Shown piece after piece: positions 17,351 through 26,157 of a stretch of 64,000 bases of DNA. This DNA is from Bacteroidaceae bacterium (GTDB lineage Bacteria > Bacteroidota > Bacteroidia > Bacteroidales > Bacteroidaceae). Location: positions 120,598 to 184,597 of the forward strand of contig JAFRQD010000030.1 in the NCBI GenBank assembly GCA_017428785.1. Reading direction: 5' to 3'. The notes under the pieces were generated by a model. That model worked only from the letters and a program-made list of their open reading frames with translations, ran no database searches and was not told where the DNA came from. The position numbers and the translations under genes are program-made. Every line of letters starts with the position of its first letter. The stretch's first letter is position 1.

Positions 17351-17512
17351 GGCATAGGACGCCCCGAAGGGGCAGAAAGTTGTCAGCCCAGGGCAGCGCC
17401 CTGGGTACAAGCACATATGTGTGTAAATCACGCCCCGAAGGGGCAAAAGCACTAAACCACATCGCTTTTGCCCCTTTAGGGCGCTTTCTATTTCCGCTTC
17501 ATAAACTTTGGG
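17351..17512. repeat. Family C element (copy 1)
   Basis: It contains ACGCCCCGAAGGGGCAGAAA, then the palindrome CCCAGGGCAGCGCCCTGGG, then a second GCCCCGAAGGGGCAAAAGCA and a closing TTTTGCCCCTTTAGGGCG. The copy at 63852 has the same blocks in the same order. Confidence 0.8.
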
Positions 17513-17634
17513 TTGCAATGTGTTCACCCCACCCCTGCCCCTCCCCGTAAATGGGAGGAGAGAATAGGTAACCGATGTTTCAGGGGCAATGTCCTGCCCT
17601 TCTGCGGACAAAGACACGGACCAGAACGAATTGA

Positions 17635-17672
17635 CAAAGTGTAAGCAAATCAGCCGATTTGCTTACACTTTG
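17635..17672. repeat. Perfect 17-bp inverted repeat with a 4-base loop
   Basis: Arms CAAAGTGTAAGCAAATC (17635-17651) and GATTTGCTTACACTTTG (17656-17672) around AGCC. It would form a very stable hairpin. T-richness after it is weak, so a terminator role is uncertain. Confidence 0.8.
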
Positions 17673-17689
17673 GCTTTTAGGCAAACCGC

Positions 17690-18060
17690 CGAGAATCGCA
17701 TGAAATCATCTCGGTGGCACTTTTGTACCCTTTTTCAATTTGACGCGCTTAGAACGCGACAATTTCATAACTGCATGATTCACAAGGGGCATTTTCTAGT
17801 GGTCAATGGCCAACGGGCAACAGAAAATGGCCGGATTGACAACTCCAGATAGCAAAAGCACCCCATTTCATCGCAAAAAACGCCATTTTCGGCTGTAGAA
17901 ATCCGCCGACTTCCGCAGGCGGAAAAACAATCGCCGCCTGCGGCGTTGGCCATCGCCGCAGGCAGAGTGTGCAATCCCCGCAGGCGGCGATGGAAAACAC
18001 AGCGTGCCAAGCCCTCTTTTTCCCCCTGTTTTGAACAGCCCCGAAACTGACAAAAGAAAA
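17690..18060. repeat. Duplicated intergenic module (copy 1), contains a family A array
   Basis: Shared blocks with 40050-40430 include CGCGCTTAGAACGCGA, CATTTCATAACTG or ATTTCATAACTG, GCATTTTCTAGTGGTCAATGG-like sequence, CCCATTTCATCGCA, and then a 22-bp GC-rich array (here 17903-17997). Order and spacing are kept. Confidence 0.7.
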
Positions 18061-18353
18061 GAGAAAAGCCCGTTTCGCTTACTTTTTGACAATTCGACGT
18101 TCAGCGTTTTCCCTTTTGGGGGCCATTATTCCACAATCTTAACACATTCACCCCCGACTTTTGCACCCTTTCTGTTAATCTGTGTTAATTTTTTACATTA
18201 AATATTGTATGCACGCACGCGTGTACCTTAAAAAATATAAATTTACACAGGATTTCGGACAAAAAGGAGCGAAATCGACGGTTCCCGACCTCGTTCAGAG
18301 GAAAAATGACGATATTGAGTTCCATATATTATTAACACTAAAACTAAACTATC

Positions 18354-21300
18354 ATGAAAAAGAAATTCTACTCTCTACTCCTGACTTCCATACTTGGCTT
18401 GTTGGGAATGCAAGTAGGGGCGCAAGAGTTGACCACTACGGAGATCGACGGCGTCAGCTACTACGAGATTAAGACTGGCGATGACCTCAAAGTCTTTGCG
18501 GACATGGTGAACGCCGGCACTTTCGATGCCAATGCCGTGCTGACAGCCGACAATGGCATAATCGATATGACGGGCGTTGAGATGGAAGTAATCGGCAACA
18601 GTCCCGATAATGCATATCAAGGCACTTTCAACGGGAACAACCAGACGATTACCAACTACTCATTGAACGTTGACAACTTTGAAGCCAGCTTCGGCTACGG
18701 CATGTTTGGTAACACAAACGGTGCAACCATCAAGGACTTCACCATCGATGGTAACATTATATTTGACGGTCCGGCTGCTAACAGCGACTACGGCTGCGGC
18801 CTGATCGGATGGCCCGACGGAGGAACCCTCATTCAGAACATCAAGAGCACAGTTAATATAGAAGGAAAGGTTTACAGACATGTCGGCGGTATAGTCGGCT
18901 CCCTGCGTACTGCCACAATCGACCGGTGCGAATATGCAGGAACCCTCAATGGCTACGAATCCAACAACGGTGTTGCCGGCATAGCTGCATACACCAACAC
19001 CGGGACTATCACCAACTGTATCTTCTCGGGCACAATTACAGGTAATGGCTCAGGATACTTTGCAGGCATTTTGGGTTATGTGAATAACACAAACGCAACA
19101 GTCAAGAACTGCCTTTCATACGGACAGATCGACAATACCGGCTCTTCAAAATACCAGGGCGTCCTGGTGGCTCGCCTGCGTAACATTGGCACATACAGCA
19201 ATAACTACTACAAAAATGGTGATGAGGGTATAACGGGTGAAGTCGCAACTAATGCCTCAAATATATCCAACACCACAAAAGTTACCGACGAACAGCTGGC
19301 AAGCGGTGAGGTAACATACAAATTGAACGGTGACCAAAGCGACATTAACTTCTACCAAACTCTCCCGGACGACATAACTCCGACTCTCGACGCCACACAC
19401 GGAACAGTCTATGGAGAGGGCACTGTTTGCATCGGCACAGGTGCTCCCCAAAATGTTACATACAGCAACACGCCGGGAACCGGAATTGTCGAGAGCGACC
19501 ATGTCTTCGTGGACGGCTTCTGCTGCTATTGCGGCCTCTTCGACGTGACCTACATGACACCCGACGAGAACGGCTACTACCAGATAGGCACACCCGCCCA
19601 ACTCATCTGGTTCGCCTATAGGGTTAACACCGGCATGTACGACGCCAACGCAATGCTCACTGCCGACATCGACATGGAGGGTGCCGACATCAGCCGCTTC
19701 CCCATCGGAAGCACCACAGATGCCACAGGCGGACGCTACGAGGGCACCTTCGACGGACAAGGCCACAAGTTCAGCAACTTCAAGCTGATCAGGCCGGATG
19801 CCCCGAAGAACTTCGGCCTGTTCAACACCAACACAGGCGTAGTCCTCAAGAACTTCTGGTTCGACGAGACCTGCGAGATAGAAGGCACCGAGGTTACAGG
19901 CCTCATCGGTCGCCACGACGGCGGCGGCTACTTCGAAGGCTTGGGCAACTTCGCCAACGTCACCGGCAAGAACAACAACATCGGCGGCCTCTTCGGAGCC
20001 ATCTTCGGCAATTCGTCAGACAAGAAGCAGGTAACCATAAAGAACTGCTGGTCTGCCGGAACAGTCCTCTCCACGAACACCTCAGCAACGAACTACACGG
20101 ACTGCGGCGCACTCAGCGGCTGGTTCAACAATGCCAACATCACCATAGAAGGCTTCTGGACAATAGCAGAAGTGGTGAACCCAAGAGGCGATGACAAGTA
20201 TGTGTTCCGCAACGGCTCAGGCGCCAAGTTCACCATCAAGAATTGCTTCAGCATGTACGGCGCTCAGTCCAACTTCCCCAACTTCTCCGAAAACCAGCTG
20301 ACAAGCGGCGAGATATGCTGGAAGCTGAACGGAGAGTCGTTCATCGACGCCGCATGGCACCAGACCTTGGGACAAGACCAATATCCCCTGCCGTACGGCA
20401 CAGAGCCTATCGTCTATATGACAAGCACCGGAGACTATGAGAACATCAGCAATGACTCAGACCCGAACGAGATAACCGACTTCATCAACAAGATTATCGA
20501 AAGCGAGACAACGTTCCTCGAGGACATGGTGGCTTATCAGGCACTGATCGACCAATACAAGGCCGCCATCGAGTCGTGGAGCGACATCGAAGGCCTCGAC
20601 GAGTTCTTAGAGAAATATAAGGCCGACCTTGAGCTGAAGGAAAGCGTCAAGACATCCGCCGCCAACTATCAGGCTTATGCCGATGCTTGCGATGCTGCCC
20701 TCACTTACCTGAATGAGAACCCGGGCGAAGGCGAGTGGTATGACCTCATCACGGCTTATCTCCAGAATGAGGTAGAGCCAGGCAACGACTATCCTAATGG
20801 CAGCTACTCCTACATCATGGAGAACCTCTCCCTGGACGACGAGGCCATCACAAAGGAGATAGACTTCATGAACCAGATGCTGCAGAATGCCATCGCAGGC
20901 GGCATCACGGCAGGAACCGAGGTAACTCGCCTGCTCAACAATCCCGCCTTTGCAGAAGGCTTTGAAGGATGGACCAGGGAAGCCGCCGACGGCATGACCC
21001 TCGCTTCTGGCGGCACAGCAAGCATCATGCCTATCCTTCGCGGACTTGGAAACGGCACATTCAATGTCACACAGTCCTTCACCGAAATACCTAACGGCAT
21101 ATACATGATGTCACTCAACGGCATGTACCGTCCCGGAGCAGATGTCACCTACAAGCTGCATGCCGGACAGCTCTACATGAACGACACATACAACTTCGTC
21201 ATGACTCCCGGCGAGGATGTTATCGCAGAGGGAGATGCCGAACCTGGTGTGAACTGCCTCGGCGAAGGCAGCGATGCCCTGTATGACGACGGCGACATCA

Positions 21301-23975
21301 TAGGATGGGTGCCCAACGCAATGACCGGTTCTTCCGTAGCATTCAAGGCAGGCCGCTACCAGAACTTCTGCGCAACAGAGGTTACCGACGGTGTGCTTGC
21401 CGTTGGCGTGCGCAACCTCAGCTCAGGCCTGGATAGCCAATGGCTGCCTTTCGGCAATCTGCACGTCTACTATCTTGGCACGGCAGAGGAAGCTGACGAA
21501 GACCTCTCACAGGTTCTCGAAGGCTACAAGGCTCGCGCTCAGGTTATCTTGGATTTCGAACACAGTGACAGCAATGACGACTTCTTCGTTTATCCCAACA
21601 TGTACAAGGGCCTGAAGGAGCAGATTGCATTCACCGTTGAACAGGCCGACACTCTGCTGACTGGCGGCACCTTAATAAAAGGCGAGGACAAGATGGCAAT
21701 CATCAACACCTTCTCCGCCCTCTTCAACGAGGTATATGCCTGCCGCAAGGCTTACATCGCAATGCATGAGGCAGCCAACAAGCTGTCCGACATCATTGAA
21801 AGCCTGTTGGATGCAGGACTCATTGAAGAAGAAGCGTATAACTTGTGGAACCAAGAAATAGAGGACGCACGGAACCACTACAGTAATGACGACGGTGAAG
21901 GAGATGTCACGACTGAAGAGGCAATCGCCATCGCCGAGAAGCTGAACGGATGTGATTTGATGATAAAGCCAGTGGACGGCGTTTACCAGCTTGCCAACGC
22001 AAGAGACGTAATGCTCTTCTCCTTGATTGTGAACACACGTGAGTCGGACGCCAAGGCTGTCCTTACGGAAGACATCGATATGGGAGAAGCTGTCACAGAG
22101 CATGGCTACGAGCCTATCGGTACCCCAGACCATCCTTTCAAAGGCGAGTTCGACGGACAGAACCACAAGATAACCAACTTCGGCCATTATGTCGTGGAGG
22201 AAGAAGGAGAGGCAGGCTACTATGACTTCTCGCTTAGCGGCGACGCTAAGGGCTTCATAGGCTATGCTTCTGGCGCAACCATCAAGAACTTCAGCATTGA
22301 AGGTGCCTTCGAGTATAACGGCGGCACAGGCGTTGGTGCTATCGGTTGGGCAACAGGCACTAGCCTCAGCAACATCCATTCTTCACTCAACATTGCAGTT
22401 CCTGATGTTTCACATCACATCGGTGGCGTCTGCGGTCACCTGAGTGAGAACAGCTCAGCCACGAACTGCTCGTTCAGCGGTAGCATCTATGACAAGGCAG
22501 GCAGCCATGACTGCATTGGCGGCATTGGCGCTTACTCAAACAACGGCGTCAAGTACACCAACTGCGCAAACTACGGCACTATCACCTACACGGCAGCCAA
22601 CGCCTACGCTGGCGGCATCTGCGGTTATGTGAACAACAACAACTTCACCGGCGTCTTCAACTGCCTCAATGTAGGCAAGGTTGGCATGGAAAACGGCACT
22701 CCCACTTACGGTGGTGCATTCGTCGGACGTCTTCGCGACCACGCCAATTCCAAGTTCGAGAACAACTTCTGGCTCAACGACAGCGCTCCCAATGCCAGCG
22801 GAGAGAACGGCATCTCTGCCACCACCGTCTCTGCCGAGCAGCTGGCAAGCGGCGAAGTCTGCTTCAAGTTGAATGTAAGCCAAAGCGAAGAAGTCGACTG
22901 GTATCAGACGCTGGGCGAGGATGAGTATCCGCTCCTCTTCGACACGCACAAGATTGTCTATCTCGCCGACGACGGTTCCTACACCAACGAGAAGCCTTCC
23001 ACTTCGCCTCTCGGCTCTAAGGACAACCCGTTCGTAGTGAAGACGGCTGCCGACCTTTCCGGTCTGCTCAACCTGCTTGTATCAGGCCGCACGAACTATA
23101 TTGTGATGCAGGACGATGTCGATATGGCTGGCGTAACAGACTGGACGCCTCTCTTCAACATCCCCGACCAGTCGAACGGCTATCCCTTCATCGATTTCGA
23201 CGGTCAGGGCCACGTCATCCGCAACCTGACGTCCAACACGACCGGCTCGTATGACTATTGCGGTCTCTTCGGCGTGCTTTGCGGAAATGTGCGCAACCTC
23301 GGTGTGGAGAACGCTACCGTAGAATGTGCAGGCGGCACGGGCATCCTGGCCGGCTACCTCGGTCACTCCACCTACGGCCGTCCTTGCTACATCGAGAATG
23401 TCTGGGTAACCGGTAAGGTAACAGCGAACGGCTACTGCGGCGGCATGTTCGGCAACATTGCCGACGAGAGCCACATCACCAACTGCTATGCTAATGTGGA
23501 AGTCAACGGCACGAGCGACTACACGGGCGGCATCATCGGACGTGTACGCAACAAGGTCGTGATGAACAATGTCTATGCAGCCGGCTCCTCCAACCACGGA
23601 GGCATCATCGGCGGCGGCTTCCAGACTGCAACGCCCGCAGGCTCGTACACGAACGTAGCTGTATGGAACAATACGGTAAAGAACTTCGGTCCTGTTCGCG
23701 ACACAGATGAAATGAGCGGCATCCTCTACTACGACGGCAACAACTTTGCCGACCTGCAGAGTCAGGTTGTGGCATGGGATCCCAGGGTATGGTCTTGCGA
23801 CATGGAGCCGGGCAGCTATCCCATCCTGGCCGACTTCGATCCCGTCGGCATCAAGGGTGTGACGGCAAGCGAAAGCATCCAGACCATCGGCATCTACAAC
23901 CTGGCAGGCCAGCGCCTGAGCAAGCCAGCTAAGGGCATCAACATCGTGGACGGCAAGAAGATTCTTGTTAAGTAA
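18354..23975 (+). CDS. Giant secreted repeat protein (1873 aa) with sorting-like C-terminus
   Basis: Signal peptide MKKKFYSLLLTSILGLLGMQ...GAQ. Four related beta-repeat modules lie at about residues 35-345, 400-690, 1202-1536 and 1549-1829. Typical lines are GTFDGQGHKFSNF, GLFG...ATIKNF and GGICGYVNN, resembling GLUG-type beta-helices; modules 1-3 close with a QLASGEV...LN...YQTL pattern. Between modules 2 and 3 are two helical stretches (about 700-860 and 1050-1200) flanking a beta-sandwich of carbohydrate-binding type (LLNNPAFAEGFEGWTRE...QNFCATEVTDGVLAVGV). The tail is IYNLAGQRLSKPAKGINIV plus DGKK. It is probably a surface adhesin or glycan-binding protein. No catalytic motif is seen. Confidence 0.82.
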   Translation: MKKKFYSLLLTSILGLLGMQVGAQELTTTEIDGVSYYEIKTGDDLKVFADMVNAGTFDANAVLTADNGIIDMTGVEMEVIGNSPDNAYQGTFNGNNQTITNYSLNVDNFEASFGYGMFGNTNGATIKDFTIDGNIIFDGPAANSDYGCGLIGWPDGGTLIQNIKSTVNIEGKVYRHVGGIVGSLRTATIDRCEYAGTLNGYESNNGVAGIAAYTNTGTITNCIFSGTITGNGSGYFAGILGYVNNTNATVKNCLSYGQIDNTGSSKYQGVLVARLRNIGTYSNNYYKNGDEGITGEVATNASNISNTTKVTDEQLASGEVTYKLNGDQSDINFYQTLPDDITPTLDATHGTVYGEGTVCIGTGAPQNVTYSNTPGTGIVESDHVFVDGFCCYCGLFDVTYMTPDENGYYQIGTPAQLIWFAYRVNTGMYDANAMLTADIDMEGADISRFPIGSTTDATGGRYEGTFDGQGHKFSNFKLIRPDAPKNFGLFNTNTGVVLKNFWFDETCEIEGTEVTGLIGRHDGGGYFEGLGNFANVTGKNNNIGGLFGAIFGNSSDKKQVTIKNCWSAGTVLSTNTSATNYTDCGALSGWFNNANITIEGFWTIAEVVNPRGDDKYVFRNGSGAKFTIKNCFSMYGAQSNFPNFSENQLTSGEICWKLNGESFIDAAWHQTLGQDQYPLPYGTEPIVYMTSTGDYENISNDSDPNEITDFINKIIESETTFLEDMVAYQALIDQYKAAIESWSDIEGLDEFLEKYKADLELKESVKTSAANYQAYADACDAALTYLNENPGEGEWYDLITAYLQNEVEPGNDYPNGSYSYIMENLSLDDEAITKEIDFMNQMLQNAIAGGITAGTEVTRLLNNPAFAEGFEGWTREAADGMTLASGGTASIMPILRGLGNGTFNVTQSFTEIPNGIYMMSLNGMYRPGADVTYKLHAGQLYMNDTYNFVMTPGEDVIAEGDAEPGVNCLGEGSDALYDDGDIIGWVPNAMTGSSVAFKAGRYQNFCATEVTDGVLAVGVRNLSSGLDSQWLPFGNLHVYYLGTAEEADEDLSQVLEGYKARAQVILDFEHSDSNDDFFVYPNMYKGLKEQIAFTVEQADTLLTGGTLIKGEDKMAIINTFSALFNEVYACRKAYIAMHEAANKLSDIIESLLDAGLIEEEAYNLWNQEIEDARNHYSNDDGEGDVTTEEAIAIAEKLNGCDLMIKPVDGVYQLANARDVMLFSLIVNTRESDAKAVLTEDIDMGEAVTEHGYEPIGTPDHPFKGEFDGQNHKITNFGHYVVEEEGEAGYYDFSLSGDAKGFIGYASGATIKNFSIEGAFEYNGGTGVGAIGWATGTSLSNIHSSLNIAVPDVSHHIGGVCGHLSENSSATNCSFSGSIYDKAGSHDCIGGIGAYSNNGVKYTNCANYGTITYTAANAYAGGICGYVNNNNFTGVFNCLNVGKVGMENGTPTYGGAFVGRLRDHANSKFENNFWLNDSAPNASGENGISATTVSAEQLASGEVCFKLNVSQSEEVDWYQTLGEDEYPLLFDTHKIVYLADDGSYTNEKPSTSPLGSKDNPFVVKTAADLSGLLNLLVSGRTNYIVMQDDVDMAGVTDWTPLFNIPDQSNGYPFIDFDGQGHVIRNLTSNTTGSYDYCGLFGVLCGNVRNLGVENATVECAGGTGILAGYLGHSTYGRPCYIENVWVTGKVTANGYCGGMFGNIADESHITNCYANVEVNGTSDYTGGIIGRVRNKVVMNNVYAAGSSNHGGIIGGGFQTATPAGSYTNVAVWNNTVKNFGPVRDTDEMSGILYYDGNNFADLQSQVVAWDPRVWSCDMEPGSYPILADFDPVGIKGVTASESIQTIGIYNLAGQRLSKPAKGINIVDGKKILVK

Positions 23976-24023
23976 ACCCTCTCCCAACCCCTCCTCCAAA
24001 GGGAGGGAAAGGCAGAACAAAAC
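23976..24023. repeat. Short C/G palindrome after the giant gene
   Basis: CCCCTCCTCCAAAGGGAGGG lies a few bases after the stop and resembles the palindrome arms that invade birA at 25448-25533. Confidence 0.5.
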
Positions 24024-24060
24024 AAGCCCGCCTGTGCATCTCCGCATAGGCGGGCTTTAT
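24024..24060 (+). terminator. Intrinsic terminator after the giant surface-protein gene
   Basis: Perfect stem AAGCCCGCCT / AGGCGGGCTT around a 14-base loop, followed by a short TTTAT, 48 bases after the stop. Confidence 0.7.
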
Positions 24061-24065
24061 GTGTA

Positions 24066-24153
24066 AAAACGCCGCGTGCGGCGATTGCAATCCCCGGCTG
24101 CGGCGATGACCATTTCCGCGTGCGGCGTTGGCAATCCCCGCACGCGGCGTTTT
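24066..24153. repeat. Family A element (copy 3)
   Basis: Four 22-bp units bounded by AAAACGCCGCGTGCGG and CCGCACGCGGCGTTTT, which are inverted copies of each other. A CCCCCTCACAAGGGGG palindrome follows directly. It sits between the convergent surface-protein gene and pyrH. Confidence 0.88.
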
Positions 24154-24243
24154 CAACCCCCTCACAAGGGGGTTTTGAGAGGTCTGAAAAAAGTCTGTGG
24201 AAACGCCCAAAAAGGGCAGGATTGTGCCCGCCCGATGTGAGCC

Positions 24244-24951
24244 TTAGTTGTGAACCAAAGTGCCTATCTCCTCTCCGTCGAGCACGCGCTTCAGGTTGCC
24301 CACAATGTCCATGTTGAAGACATAGATGGGCAGGTTGTTCTGCATGCACATGGCGGTTGCGGTGATGTCCATCACTTTCAGGCCGCGGGCAATGACTTCC
24401 TCATAGGTGATGTCGTGGAACTTCGTGGCAGTCGGGTCTTTCTCCGGGTCGGCCGTATAGATGCCGTCCACACGCGTGCCTTTTAGCATCACGTCGGCCT
24501 CTATCTCTATGCCGCGCAGCGATGAGCCGGTGTCGGTGGTGAAGTAAGGGCTGCCTGTGCCGGCGCTGAAGATGACCACCTCGCCCCTGTTCATGGCCTC
24601 GATGGCCTTCCATTTGCCGTAGAACTCGCCGATGGGCTCCATGCGGATGGCTGTCATCACCCTGTTCTTCTGGCCCACAGCGTCCAGCGCGCTGCTCAGC
24701 GCCAGCGAGTTGATGACGGTGGCACACATGCCCATCTGGTCGCCCTTCACTCGGTCGAAGCCCTTGCCGGCCCCCGACAAACCACGGAAGATGTTGCCGC
24801 CGCCGATGACGATGCCAATCTGCACGCCCATGCCGGCGGCCTCTTTAATCTGCTGGGCATACTCGTTCAGACGTTTCACGTCGATGCCGTAGCCCTGTTC
24901 GCCTTGCAGGCTCTCGCCCGAAAGCTTAAGAAGAATGCGTTTGAATCTCAT
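24244..24951 (-). CDS. pyrH: UMP kinase (uridylate kinase)
   Basis: 235 residues, normal length. It makes UDP from UMP and ATP for pyrimidine nucleotide supply. The amino acid kinase fold begins RILLKLSGESLQG, with GIVIGGGNIFRG, the GTGSPYFTTDT substrate loop and KGTRVDGIYTADPEKD all present. The start ATG at 24951 leads directly into the canonical sequence. It is transcribed with birA upstream of it (38-base gap) on the minus strand. Confidence 0.96.
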   Translation of the reverse strand: MRFKRILLKLSGESLQGEQGYGIDVKRLNEYAQQIKEAAGMGVQIGIVIGGGNIFRGLSGAGKGFDRVKGDQMGMCATVINSLALSSALDAVGQKNRVMTAIRMEPIGEFYGKWKAIEAMNRGEVVIFSAGTGSPYFTTDTGSSLRGIEIEADVMLKGTRVDGIYTADPEKDPTATKFHDITYEEVIARGLKVMDITATAMCMQNNLPIYVFNMDIVGNLKRVLDGEEIGTLVHN

Positions 24952-24989
24952 GTCTTTGTTTTATATTTGGTATAGTGGATAGTGTCGGA

Positions 24990-25832
24990 CTATAGGACAA
25001 ACCTGACCTCCTTGAACTCATAGCGGCGCAGCTTGCCCTCCGAATCCTGCAGGACGAGGTGGCCGGAAGGCTCCACATCGACGAGCTTGGCGCAAAAAGT
25101 GCCCATTTCATCGACATATTTGTGCTCCTCGCCGCGGCGGTAGAGGTGCGTCTTGTAGTGCTCGTGAAGGGCATCGAGGGCAGCGTCTTTGCCATCGTCT
25201 ATGAGGTTCATGTAATGCGAGAAGCGTTCCATAAACCGCTCCAGCACGATGCGGCGGTCGATGTCGTGCCCCACGATGTCTGCCAAAGAGCGCGGATTAG
25301 GCGCATCGCTCAGGAAACGCCGCTGGTTGACATTGATGCCGATGCCGATGACAGAACTTCGCACCAAGGCTCCCTGCAGGTCGTTCTCGATGAGCATGCC
25401 CACCACCTTGCTGTCCTCGAAGTAGATGTCGTTCGGCCATTTAATGACAGCCTCCCCCGTCCCCTCCAAAGGAGGGGGGATTTGTTCGCTGCTACGCCGT
25501 TCACCCCTCCTTTGGAGGGGACGGGGGAGGCTGAAGCTGTCTAGCGTTTCCTTCAATGCCAGCGCTGTGGCTTCCGAAAGGGCGAACATCCGTCGGACCG
25601 GCAGGTTGGAGGGCATCACGCGAAGGCTGAAGAGGAGGTTTTCTCCTCTCGCCGACTCCCAATGGTTCTCGCCAGAACCTCTGCCGGCACTCTGGAACTC
25701 AGCCGTCACGAGCGTCGTCCTTTGGTCGCCCCTCATGTCGAGGTGCCGCAGGAAGCTGTTCGTGGAATCCACCTCGTCGAGCGCTATCATGCGGAACGTC
25801 GGCGAGTCGTCCAGGATGGAATGCTTCTCCAT
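24990..25832 (-). CDS. birA: Biotin--[acetyl-CoA-carboxylase] ligase with an in-frame palindrome insertion
   Basis: The ATG at 25832 is preferred: MEKHSILDDSPTFRMIALDE leads into the family start DEVDSTNSFLRHL. The frame continues to 26135 but those residues are unlike the family. 280 residues, with no DNA-binding N-terminal domain. The biotin-binding AEFQSAGRGSGENHWESARG and the KWPNDIYFEDSKVVG motif are intact. Residues about 100-128, between the ALALKETL helix and KWPND, are an extra Arg/Pro/Glu-rich loop encoded by a perfect 30-bp inverted repeat (25448-25533). The enzyme links biotin to acyl-CoA carboxylase carriers. The loop should be surface exposed, so activity is plausible. Confidence 0.88.
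   Translation of the reverse strand: MEKHSILDDSPTFRMIALDEVDSTNSFLRHLDMRGDQRTTLVTAEFQSAGRGSGENHWESARGENLLFSLRVMPSNLPVRRMFALSEATALALKETLDSFSLPRPLQRRGERRSSEQIPPPLEGTGEAVIKWPNDIYFEDSKVVGMLIENDLQGALVRSSVIGIGINVNQRRFLSDAPNPRSLADIVGHDIDRRIVLERFMERFSHYMNLIDDGKDAALDALHEHYKTHLYRRGEEHKYVDEMGTFCAKLVDVEPSGHLVLQDSEGKLRRYEFKEVRFVL
25448..25533. repeat. Perfect 30-bp inverted repeat inserted inside birA
   Basis: Left arm 25448-25477, right arm 25504-25533, loop of 26 bases. The arms contain CCTCCCCCGTCCCCTCC and its complement. Similar CCCCTCC/GGAGGGG palindromes are intergenic elsewhere (about 905-930, 17530-17560, 23985-24007). Confidence 0.92.
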
Positions 25833-25851
25833 TGTTTTCTTCAAATGTAAT

Positions 25852-25860
25852 GCAAAGTTA
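25852..25860 (-). promoter_or_regulatory. -7 box for birA-pyrH
   Basis: TAACTTTGC on the minus strand, 20 bases before the birA ATG. This supports the start at 25832 over longer frames. Confidence 0.5.
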
Positions 25861-25955
25861 GCAAACTTTTCCTTTCCAGAGGCATCGCAAGGAGAAAAAG
25901 AACAAATTAACACAAGTTTTTCGACACGAGGCTCAGTATTATGCAAACTTTTCCC

Positions 25956-25964
25956 TATCTTTGC
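25956..25964 (+). promoter_or_regulatory. -7 box upstream of the GH2 gene
   Basis: TATCTTTGC, a good TAnnTTTGC match. No exact -33 TTTG box at 19-21 bases. Confidence 0.4.
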
Positions 25965-26157
25965 ATGAAATAAGCCCTGAAATGAGATGAAACGGCATCT
26001 TACGGCTACCATTGTATGCGGCGGTCCGTCTGTCAACCCGCCCCTATACATTATATAATATATATTAAAGATGTGAACGACGACTATCACGGCCCGACGC
26101 CACACCTGCGGCTCGAGGCAGCACTGTTGGAACATAAACTCAATTAAACCATATCAC

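Larger units (their letters stand above)
17333..18353. other. 1021-bp intergenic region packed with repeats
   Basis: In order: a family C element (17351-17512), a CCCCTCCCC...GGGAGG palindrome near 17530-17560, a perfect 17-bp hairpin (17635-17672), a long module shared with 40050-40430 (17690-18060) that contains a family A array (17903-17997), and an A/T-rich stretch before the large surface-protein gene. ORFs in it are repeat-derived and show no protein family features. Confidence 0.65.
25833..26157. other. Divergent promoter region between birA and the GH2 gene
   Basis: 325 bp with no gene. It contains a minus-strand -7 box (25852-25860), a plus-strand -7 box (25956-25964) and an A/T-rich TATATAATATATATT segment at about 26052-26067. 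The plus-strand start would leave a 5' untranslated region of about 190 bases. Confidence 0.55.

Noticed and set aside
26041-26100. A/T-rich TATATAATATATATT segment as a replication origin
   Set aside because: No DnaA-box cluster or origin-linked genes; it is more likely part of the GH2 leader or promoter region.
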